Shown: piece by piece, positions 38,615 through 49,100 of the stretch
Numbering within the stretch: position 1 is the stretch's first letter
Layout of the letters: the number at the start of each line of letters is the position of its first letter
Assembly (NCBI RefSeq): GCF_002261335.1
Contig: NZ_NEVL01000003.1
Location: forward strand, 1,116,001-1,180,000
Direction: 5' to 3'
From: Bordetella genomosp. 1
Lineage (GTDB): Bacteria; Pseudomonadota; Gammaproteobacteria; Burkholderiales; Burkholderiaceae_B
DNA: 64,000 bases
Position numbers and translations under genes: made by a program
Notes under the pieces: generated by a model
The model's input: the letters and a program-made list of their open reading frames with translations, nothing else
Database searches by the model: none
Told to the model about the DNA's origin: nothing

Positions 38615-40164
38615 AACACCGATTCCCCGTATTCCGACCCGAGCGCCAGCGCGGCGCCGCCGCCGTGGTCCTGCTGCTCCTGATCGGCGGCGTCATGACG
38701 CTGGCCGCCCTGTCCTCGGACATCGTGCGCATGGTGGCCGACTCCGGGCAGCTCAAGCGCGCCACGGATGCCGCGGCGCTGGCCGCATCGATGGCGCGCG
38801 CCGGCAACCGCGAGGCCGACATCCAGGCGATCGCCGAGCGCTACGTGGCCAGCAACCTGGGCATGGACCACGAACAGCTGCGGCGCGAGCTCGAGATCAC
38901 GACCGAGGCGATCCAGCGCGACTCGACCCCGGGCGCGCGCATCACCGCGCGCTACAAGGCCACGTCCATGCTCGGCAGCGTGCTGGCCCGCGCCGTGTCG
39001 GTGCGCTCGGCCGCCATCTCGCGCGACCTGACGCTGGAAGTGGCGCTCACGCTGCCCAACACGCTGAGCGAGGACGCCCGCAACCTGGCGGCCCTGCGCC
39101 GCCTCGGGAAGGCCTTCACCGCCGACCTGCTCAAGGACACCGAGACCACCTGGATCTCGCTGGTGCCGTACAGCCAGTCGGTCAATGTGTTCGACCCGGC
39201 GCAGCCGGGCCGGCTGCGCAACTGGGCCGCGGCCGGCGCGCTCAATCCGGTGGAGCTGACCTCGCTGTTCCGCTCGGGCTACGGCAGCCTGGCCGATCCG
39301 CGCATCCCCGACCGCCGCGCGCAGCTGCTGTGCATGTATCGCGGCCTGGCGCGCAACCAGAACTACTTCTGGGACCAGGCGCCCACCAGCCAGTTCAAGG
39401 TGTATTACCGCCATGACCTGCCCGACAACGGCAGCCCGGGCGCGCCGCCCATCAGCTGGGTCGGCCCCAACCCGGACTTCGGCCAGGCCACCGGCGTGAA
39501 CGACACGCGCTGGATGACCGCCGACCGCGGCTGCCCGAGCGCGGCCCTGCTGCCGCTCACCAACGACCAGGCCAAGCTCGACCGCCGCCTCGACGAGATG
39601 TCGACGCGCTTCAACGTGAACTACGCCATCGCCATGGGCTGGAGCGCGATGTCGCTCGCCCCGGCGTTTCGGGGCGGCTCGGGCTGGGCCCTGCCCGACG
39701 AGCTGCCCAAGGACTTCGACGAAGGCGCGGGCGACCACATCAAGGCGATCGTGATGCTGGTCAATTCCACCGGCCAGCGCTGGTTCGACTCAGACGCCTA
39801 CAACGGCGAGGTCGGCAGCCCCACCGATGGTTGCGACAGCAACGGCACGGCCTGCGACGACGCCCCGCTGATCACGCGCCGCTTCGCCAGCCTGTGCAAC
39901 AGCTTCCGCGCCCGCGGCCTGCGCTTCTACCTGATCGTGACCGGCAGCGACGAGGACAGCGACGAGGACGGCCAGATCCGCAGCGCCTCGGAATTCCGCA
40001 AGATCGCCGGCCCCGGCCTGGCGATGTGCGCCGTCAACGGTTCGGACCTCACCTGGTTGCCGGGCCGCGATTTCGTGGCCAGCGAAGGCCGCATCCAGGA
40101 CCGCCTCGACGAGATCGTCGAGGAACTGCGCCAGCTGGCCTCCATGACCACGCTGATCGAGTAA
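38611..40164 (+). CDS. tadG: TadG-like pilus-associated protein
   Basis: A 517-residue protein with the TadG/Tad-domain N-terminal anchor RQRGAAAVVLLLLIGGVMTLAALSSDIVRM followed by ATDAAALAASMARAG. The long periplasmic region (about 130-517) is Asp-rich and VWA-like in places (IVMLVNSTGQRWFDSDAYNG ... LRFYLIVTGSDEDSDEDG), similar to TadG proteins. It is the last recognisable tad gene. Only 27 bp separate it from the giant LEPR-XLL gene, so the two are likely on one transcript. Confidence 0.85.
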   Translation: MKHRFPVFRPERQRGAAAVVLLLLIGGVMTLAALSSDIVRMVADSGQLKRATDAAALAASMARAGNREADIQAIAERYVASNLGMDHEQLRRELEITTEAIQRDSTPGARITARYKATSMLGSVLARAVSVRSAAISRDLTLEVALTLPNTLSEDARNLAALRRLGKAFTADLLKDTETTWISLVPYSQSVNVFDPAQPGRLRNWAAAGALNPVELTSLFRSGYGSLADPRIPDRRAQLLCMYRGLARNQNYFWDQAPTSQFKVYYRHDLPDNGSPGAPPISWVGPNPDFGQATGVNDTRWMTADRGCPSAALLPLTNDQAKLDRRLDEMSTRFNVNYAIAMGWSAMSLAPAFRGGSGWALPDELPKDFDEGAGDHIKAIVMLVNSTGQRWFDSDAYNGEVGSPTDGCDSNGTACDDAPLITRRFASLCNSFRARGLRFYLIVTGSDEDSDEDGQIRSASEFRKIAGPGLAMCAVNGSDLTWLPGRDFVASEGRIQDRLDEIVEELRQLASMTTLIE

Positions 40165-40191
40165 GCCCACTTTTCATTCTGCCCATCCGCC

Positions 40192-43100
40192 ATGACTGCA
40201 CGCCGCTCCCCCTCGCTACGCCGCCAGGCCCTGGCCCTGGAACCCCGCTTCCTGCTCGACGCCGCCATCGCCGCCACCGCGGCCACGGTGGTCGACGCCA
40301 CCGACTCCAAGCCGGGTGCCAGCGCCGAAGGCGCCGCCGCCCACGTCGACATCAGCGAGTCCTCCACCACCCACCAGGTGGACCTGTTCAGCGGCGTCGC
40401 GGTCGCCACCGACAACGGCGGCGAGGCGCTCGACAAGCTGGTCGTGACCGTCGACCGCAGCGGCGCCAACCAGGCGCTCGTGATCGACGGCACCGAGATC
40501 AGCCTGACCGCCGGCAACGGCATCACGCAGGACAACAACTACGTCTACAGCGTGCAGGTCGGCGGCGACGGCACGACCACCATCACGCTCACCCTGGCCT
40601 CGTCGGACACGGCCAGCGGCCCGGCCGGCGCGGCCGCGCTGATCGACGGCATGGCCTACCGCAGCCTCGACAACAGCGTGGAAAGCGGCAAGGTCACGGT
40701 CACGCTCAAGAGCCTGAGCGACCTGGGCGGCGACACCACCGAGCTGGGCATCAGCGCCACGGTGGACGTGAACAACAGCATCAACGTGGCGCCGGTGCTG
40801 TCCGACGGCGGCCACCTCGATCCGCGCGAATCGCTGTCGCTGGGCGACCTGGGCAACGCCACCGAAGTCGTTTATTCCGCCGACGGCAAGTTTGCCTATG
40901 CGGCCGGCAATGACGGCATCCAGGTGTATTCGGTGGACAGCGCCGGGGCGCTGACCGCCGTGCAGACCTTCAAGCACGCCGACCTGAACACGGTCAGCCA
41001 CATGCTGATCAGCGCCGACGGCAAGTCGATCTACACCGTCTCGAGCAACAACGACAGCTACGTGGTGCAGCTGAACGTGGCCGCCGACGGCACCCTCAGC
41101 TACGCCGCGTCGGTGACGTCCAGCAACGGCACGATCAACGGCGGCATGGCCCTGACCGACGACGGCAAATACCTCTATGTGGGCACGCAGTACAACGGCG
41201 TGGTCATCTACGAGCGCGATGCCGCCACGGGCGACCTCAACCTGATCGGCCGCCTCAATGGCTCCAGCGGCCGCAGCGGCATGATCGCCACCTCGGGCGA
41301 CTACCTCTACATGCTCGAGATCGGCATGCCGCACACGCTGTTCGTGTACGAGCGCGGCGCCGACGGCCAGCTCAACCAGATCGACACGATCTCGGTGGCC
41401 GACGTGGGCAGCGGCTACAGCGCCGTCGACTACGCACTGACCACCTCGGCCGACGGCAAGACGCTCTACATCGGCAACCCGGTGAAGGGCGCGATCCACG
41501 TCTACCAGGTCGACGGCGGCGCGCTCAACCTGATCGGCAGCGAAACCCAGGCGGGCGTGCGCGGCATCGCGCTCAGCCCCGACGGCAACACCCTCTACGC
41601 AGCCTCGTCCGATGGGTCGGTGTCGGTCTACACCGTGGCGGCCAACGGCGCGCTCGCGCTGGCCGGCAAGATCGCGGGCAGCGGCAACGGCGCCGACATG
41701 GCCGTGTCGGCCGACGGCCACTCCATCCTGGTGGCGGGCGGCGGCGTGGTCCGCTACAGCGGCGTGCAGACGCTGGACCGCGCCGGCGAGCTGGCGTTCG
41801 CCGATGGCGTGAACTTCTCAGACAGCAACTTCGACGCGCTCAACGGCGGCGCGGGCAACTACAACGGCGCCAGCATCACGATCCAGGCCAGCGTGGCCGA
41901 CGGCAGCTTCGGCTTTGCCGCCGGTGACGGCCTGAGCCTGTCGGGCAACGACATCGTTCTCGACGGCGCGGTGATCGGCAGCTTCGTGCGCGCGGGCGAC
42001 ACGCTCACCATCACGTTCAGCGCCGACACCAGCAAGGCCGTGGCGAACCAGGTGCTGCACCAGGTCACCTACCGCAATGCCAACGCCAGCCGCGACGCCC
42101 TCATTCTGCTCGCGATCCGGGGCGGCGACGGCGCGCTCGACAGCAACACGATCGAGGTCGCGCTGCAGGCCAACAGCGCGCCGCAGCTCGACGACACGGG
42201 CTACGGCCTGGACGGCGGCCAGACCGAGACGGACTACAGCGTGACGCTGCCGGCGGGCCTGTTCAAGGATGTCGATGGCGACGCGCTGACGTGGACCGTC
42301 TCCGGCCTGCCGGCCGGCCTGAGCTTCGACCCCGCCACGCGCACCATCTCGGGCACCGTGGATGCCACCGGCACCTACAGCGTCAAGGTCACGGTGACGG
42401 ACATCCACGGCGGCACCGCGTCCACGACGCTGAGCCTGGTGATGGACCAGATCGACAACCGCGCGCCCACGGTCAACCCCGCCGCGCCCGCGGCCCTCGA
42501 CGCGGCCACCGCCGGCCAGACCTACACGGTCAAGCTGGACCCCGCGCTCTTCAGCGACGCCGACAGCCGCTACGGCGACACGCTGACCTGGCGCGTGGAC
42601 GACCTGCCGACCGGCCTGAGCTTCGACGCCGCGACGCTGACCATCACCGGCACCGCCTCCGCGCTCGGCAGCTTCCAGATCCGGATCACCGCCACCGACG
42701 CGAGCGGCGCCACGGCCACGCACACCGCCACGCTGCGCGTGATCTCGCAGGCCGAGGCCGGCAACACGGCGCCCACGGTGGGCGCCGACGCCGACAAGCT
42801 GGTGTACGGCAGCGACGGCACGCTTTCGGGCTACAACTACTACGTCAACAGCATCACCACCTCGGCCGACGGCAGCCTGGTGATCATCGCCGGCAGCACC
42901 GGCGTGAGCGCAGTGGGCGGCGCGAGCAGCCAGGGCGACAACTTCCTCAGCATCTACCAGCGCGACAGCAAGACCGGCGAGCTGAAGCTGCTGCAGACCT
43001 GGCGCCAGGGCACGGCCGACGACGGCAACGCGGCCAACGGCATCGAGGTCGACGGCCTCGGCGGCATCACCTCGGTGACGCTGTCCAAGGACGGCAAGTT

Positions 43101-46100
43101 CGTCTACGTGGCGGGCTACGGCGCCGAGGGCAGCGCCAGCAAATACGCGGTGTCGATCTTCTCGGTGAATGCCGACGGCACCCTGGCCAGCGTGGGCAAG
43201 ACCGCCTACGTGGACCAGAAGATCGTCGAAATCGCGCTGTCGAGCGATGGCGAACAACTGATCGTGCTGTCGACCAACACGCTGTACTCCTACACGGTGG
43301 GCGACGACGGCACGCTGGTGCAGAAGCAGGCGCTGGTGCCGCTGTTCGACAAGGGCTTCAACTCGGTGACGCGCGACCTGGACATCGACGCGAACGGCAC
43401 GGTGTACGCGATGAGCAATGGCCGCATGGCCATCTACACCTACGACAGCGCCACCAACATGCTGACCTTCCGCGGCCTGCTGCAGAACAGCGGCGGCGTG
43501 GTGTTCCATGAGTACGCGGCCGACGGCACGTTCGTGAAGTCCACCACCATCGCGAGCTCGGGCGCGTTCAGCACCGCCTACGCGCTGGCCGCCTCGGGCG
43601 ACGGCAACTTCTACATCACCACCTACAGCAACTTCGCGGTGATGGCGTTCCACTATGACGCCGCCACCAACAGCGTGACGTTCACCCAGCAGCTGAGCTT
43701 CGCCAACCCGAACTACCCGACCAGCGTCGAGACCTCCGCCGATGGCAGCACGCTGTACGTGGGCTTCGGCTTCTCGGGCACGCTGAACGCCTACCGCATC
43801 GGCGACGACGGCCAGCTCACGCTGGTGCAGAACATCGCCACCGGTGTGAACCGGGTCTATCGCATCCTGGCGACCGAAACCGGCGAGCTCTACGTCGGCA
43901 ACTTCGTCAACGGCGGCGGCACCGGGCTCGGCCTGGCCTCGCCCACCGGCGAAGTACGCGGCAGCTACCTCGAAGGCGCCACCATCCGCCCGGCCGACGG
44001 CTTCACGCTGGCCGATACCGAACTCGATGCGCGCAACGGCGGCAACGGCAACTACCAGGACGCCACGATCACCGTGGCGCGCGCCGGCGGCGCCAACGGC
44101 GACGACAGCTTCGGCTTCGCCGACGGCAACGGCGTCACGCTGGTCGACGGCAAGATCTACCTGAACGGCAGCGCCATCGCCAGCGTCGACGACAGCGGCA
44201 ACGCGCTGTCCATCGTCTTCACCGGCGAGACCAGCAGCGCGGTCGCCACGGCCGTGCTGCGCCAGATCACCTACACCAACCGCAACGGCGCACCCGGCGA
44301 CAGCATCAAGCTCTCGCTGGCGGTCAAGGACGAGTACACCGCCACCACGCTCACCCTGGCGCTGGCCGTGACCGAGGTCAACGACGCGCCCACTGCCATC
44401 GCCACGCCCAGGGACGGCGCGCATTCGCCGGGCGACGCGGCCACCGATCTGTTCGATGACGTGGAGATCTCCCCGGTCGAGGCCGGCCAGACCATCAGCG
44501 CCATCACCCTCACCGTCGGCGGTCTGCGCGACGGCGCGAGCGAATCGCTGCTGATCGACGGCGAACAGGTGGCGCTCGTGGCCGGCAGCGGCACCACGGC
44601 CGGCGGCTACGGCTATGTGATCACGGTGAGCGGCAGCACCGCCACCGTCACGCTCACCCACGGCACCGGCATGAACGGCGCGGCCGCGTCGGCGCTGGTC
44701 GATGGCCTCGGCTACGCCAACAGCAATCCCGATGCCACCGCCGGCGAACGCACCATCACGCTGAGCGCGATCAGGGACAGCGGCGGCACCGCCAATGGCG
44801 GCGACGACACGGCCACGCCGGACCTCACCGCCCGCATCACGGTGCAGGCCGAGGCGCCCACGCTGGGCGCCGACACCGGCTCGCTCACGTTCGAGGAAAT
44901 CATCAACGCCATCGCCGACGACGGCTTCACCAATCTGTACGAAGGCATCCAGGGCGTGGCGGTGTCGGGCGACTACGTCTACGTGGTGCGCACCGCCAGC
45001 GTCTGGGACAGCTCGACCATCAGCGACGTGGAAGTGAGCAGCCTGTATGTGTTGCAACGCGGCGCCGACGGCAAGCTCACGCTGGTCGAGTCGTTCGAGA
45101 GCAAGAACGTGGCCGCGCTCGGCGGCGCCGCCGGCGTGCAGGTCTCAGCCGATGGCAACAGCGTGTTCGTGGTCGGCAACAACGGCGTGGTGGTGTTCGA
45201 CCGCGAGGCGGGCGGCGCACTGGCGCTGGCCGGCACGCTCGGCGCCGAGCTGATCGCCGAACACGGCCTGATCCGCGACGTGCAATCCGGCCCGAACGGC
45301 ACGCTGTACGTCACGGCGGGCGACAGCCTGCTGGTCTACAGCCGCGGCCAGGACGGCAGCCTGAGCGTGGCGCAGACGCTGACCGACGCCGGCACCACCG
45401 GCATGCAACTCGACGGCGCCGGCCCGATCTCGCTGTCGCCGGATGGCCGCTTTGTGTTCGTCGGCACCTCGGGCGGCGCCACGCTGGCCAGCGTGTTCCG
45501 CGTCGAGGCCGATGGCTCGCTGAGCTTCCTGATGGCCGCGCAGGGCGAGTCGCCCGCCGCCGATCCGATGTACTTCACCCAGTCGCTCACGCTCTCACCC
45601 GACGGCACCACGCTCTACGCCATCGACAACGACGGCAGCGACTACCGCCTCTACACCCTGACCATCGGCGCCGACGGCACCCTCACCGCACAGGCCGACA
45701 CCGTGCTCGACGGCGAGGCGAATGCGCTGGTGGTGTCGCAGGACGGCGCGCTGCTGATCGTGGTGGGCCCCGACCAGATTTCGCTCTACACCCGTGGCGC
45801 GGACGGCGTGCCGACCGCGGCCGGCACGCTCACCAGCCTGGGCGGCAAGGACATCGGCGAACTGCGCGGCGCCACCCTGAGCGCGGACAGCAAGCAGCTG
45901 TACCTGTCGGGCACGGTCGACTGGAACGATGGCCTGCTGGTGCTCAACCTGAGCCCCGCGTCCTCGACCTACACCGAGGGCGGCGACGCCGTGGCCCTGC
46001 TGCCCGGCGGCAATCTGTCGGATCCGCAGCTCGACGCGCTCGACAACGGCTCGGGCGACTACCAGGGCGCCAGCATCGTGGTGGAGCGCGACGGCGGCGC

Positions 46101-49100
46101 CAATGCCGACGACACCTACACCCTGGTGGCCGGCGACGGCTACACGCTCGACACGGCCAACGGCCGGATCCTGCTCGATGGCACCGCCATCGCCAGCTTC
46201 ACCCAGGCCGGTGGCAAGCTGACCGTGGTGTTCACCGCCACGGTGAGCCAGGCCGAGGCGCAGCAGGTGCTGCGCCGCATCGCCTACGAGAACGGCAGCA
46301 GCGACCCGACCCGCGACGGCAGCCGGGCCCGCTTCGCCGTCACGCTCAACGACGGCGACGGCCACAGCGCCACCATGAACGCCGACGTGGACCTGATCGG
46401 CGTGAACGACCCGCCCGTCATCGACACCACGCCGCTCGCGCCCACCTATCCGGCAGAGGGCGAGCCCGTGAAGCTGTTCGACGGCACCACGATCGACACG
46501 GTGGAGGCCGGCCAGAACGTGTGGCAGGTGATCGTCACGGTCACGCCCGCCGGCAGCCAGGACATCCTGGGCGCCGACGGCGGCCGGATCCCGCTCGGCA
46601 GCGCCACCAGCGGCGTGCAACGCACGGCGACCGGCCTGGAGTACAGCGTCCAGATCGCCAACGGCGTGACCACCGTGGTGCTGTACCTGAACAACTCGCC
46701 CGAACGCGCCGCGCAGGTGATCGACAGCCTGACCTACTCGCACACCGGAGACAGCGGCAGCGGCTCGGTCAGCATCGGCGTGAACGTGCGCGAGAACGCC
46801 GACAGCAACGCGCTGTCGGCCCACACCGGCACCGCGGTGGTGACCCTGGCCGGCGCCAGCGCCGCCAATACCGCGCCCGTGCTGGGCGGCGGCACGACGG
46901 CGGGCTACACCGAACAGGCCGATCCCACCGCCATCGCCCCCGGCGCCACCGTGGCCGACGCCCAGATGGACGGCTTCAACAACGGCCTGGGCAACTACAA
47001 CGGCAGCACGCTGACCGTGGCGCTCGGCGCCGGCGCGAGCGCGGCCGACAGCCTGGGCTTTGCCGACGGCAACGGCCTCACCCGGGTCGGCGACCAGCTG
47101 CTGAAGGACGGCAAGCCGATCGGCCGTTTCAGCGTGGCCGACGGCACGCTCACGATCCAGTTCACCGACGAGGCCGGCGCGATCCCGACCCAGGCCGACG
47201 TGCAGAACGCGCTGCGCCAGGTGACCTATGCCAACGGCAGCGACGTGCCGGCCGAGCGCGTGGCGGTGCGCGTCACGCTGTCCGACCAGCGCGGCCTGGA
47301 ATCCGCCGCGATGGCGTTCGACATCGACATCACCGCGGTCAATGACCTGCCGGTGGTCGAGGCCGACCCGGTGCTGTCGCTCGGCGAACTGGCCGCGGTG
47401 CAGCACCTGACCGACCTGGCCGGCATGTCGGCGCTGACCGCCTCCGCCGCCTCGGCCGACGGCCTCACCGTGTACGTGGCCGACGGCAACGGCGCGATCG
47501 CGCTGTTCTCGCGCGACGCCGGCAGCGGCGAACTGACGCTGGTGCGCGTGCTCTCGGGCACCAGCGGCCTGGACGGCGTCAAGGCCCTGCAGCTGTCGGC
47601 CGACGGCACCAGCCTGTATGCGCTGCACGAGAACGGCAACGCCATCGTGTGGTTCAGCGTGGACGGCGACGGCGGCCTGACCCGCGCCGGCGCGATCAGC
47701 AGCGACTACGCGGTGGACGGCGGCAATCTGTTCGACATGCGCGACATCGCCCTGTCGGCCGACGGCAAGAATCTCTACCTCACCAACGCCTACAACGTCG
47801 TCATCCTGGCGCGCGACGGCGGCTCCGGCGCGCTGAGCTACGTCGGCGCGATCGAGGGCGGCATGTGGAGCGCCCCGTATCTGTGGGCACCGACCGAGGT
47901 GGTGACGCGCGGCGACCTGGTGTTCGTCGTGACCAATACCTCGTCTGGCTCCTCGCTGATCGTGTATCAGCGCGATGCGGACGGCGCCCTGACCCTGCTC
48001 GGCAACGCCAGCAACAACGGCACCGACGCGGCGGGCCAGCCGGTGTCGCTCGACGGCCTGGAGCAACTGGCCGTGAGTGCCGACGGCCGCACGATCTTCG
48101 TGGCCAACGGCGCGCAGATCGACGCGTTCGCACTCGATCCCGCCACCGGCGCCCTCACCCACAAGGGGGTGTTCGCGAGCAACCTCGCCATCACCGACCT
48201 GGCGTTGACGGCCGACGGCCGCGCGCTGTTCGCCACGCTGGCCGACGGCAGCGTCAACTATTACGCCACCGCCAACGGCGCGCTGGTCGGCAGCCACGGC
48301 GGCATGCCGGGCGCCGGTCAGGTGGTGTTGCTGCCCGACGGTGGCCTCGTCGTGATCGGCGACGGCGTGGACGTGCTCACGGCACCGCCCGGGACGGCCC
48401 CGGTGGCGGTCATCGGCGGCGACCCCGTCGCGGTGGCCCCGGCCGTGAAGCTCAGCGACGCCGAACTCGACGCCGCCGCCGCTGGCGCCGGCAACTACCA
48501 AGGCGCGAGCGTTACATTCACCGGCAACGCGGGCGACAGCTTCTCGTTCCTGGTGGGCGACGGCTACACGCTGGGCAGCGACGGCATCACGATCCTGCTC
48601 GACGGCACGGCCATCGCCACGCTGGTTCAGACCGACGGTGCCGCCACCCTGGCGTTCACCGGCGCCGTCACCACGGCGCAGGCCAACGCGCTGGTGCACC
48701 GCGTGGGCTACTCGGCCGGCGGCGACACCGCGGGCACGCGCAGCGTCAGCGTGCGCATGAACGACGGCGCCGACGAGAGCGCGGCACACCTCATCGAGGT
48801 GATCGCGGCCGAGCCGAATCATGCGCCCGAGGTCGGCGCTGCCGACTACACGCCCGCGCCGGTCGCGCAAGGCCGGCCCTACGAGGTCGTGCTGCCCGAC
48901 ACGCTGTTCAGCGACCCGGACGGCGACACCCTGACCTGGCAGGTGAGCGGCCTGCCGCCGGGCCTGAGCTTCGACGCCGCCACCCGCACCATCTCCGGCA
49001 CCACCACGGCCGCGCTGGCCGATTACCCGGTGCAGGTAAAGGTGAGCGACCCGAGCGGCGCCACGGCCACGCGGACGCTCACGCTGGAAGTGGCCGAGGC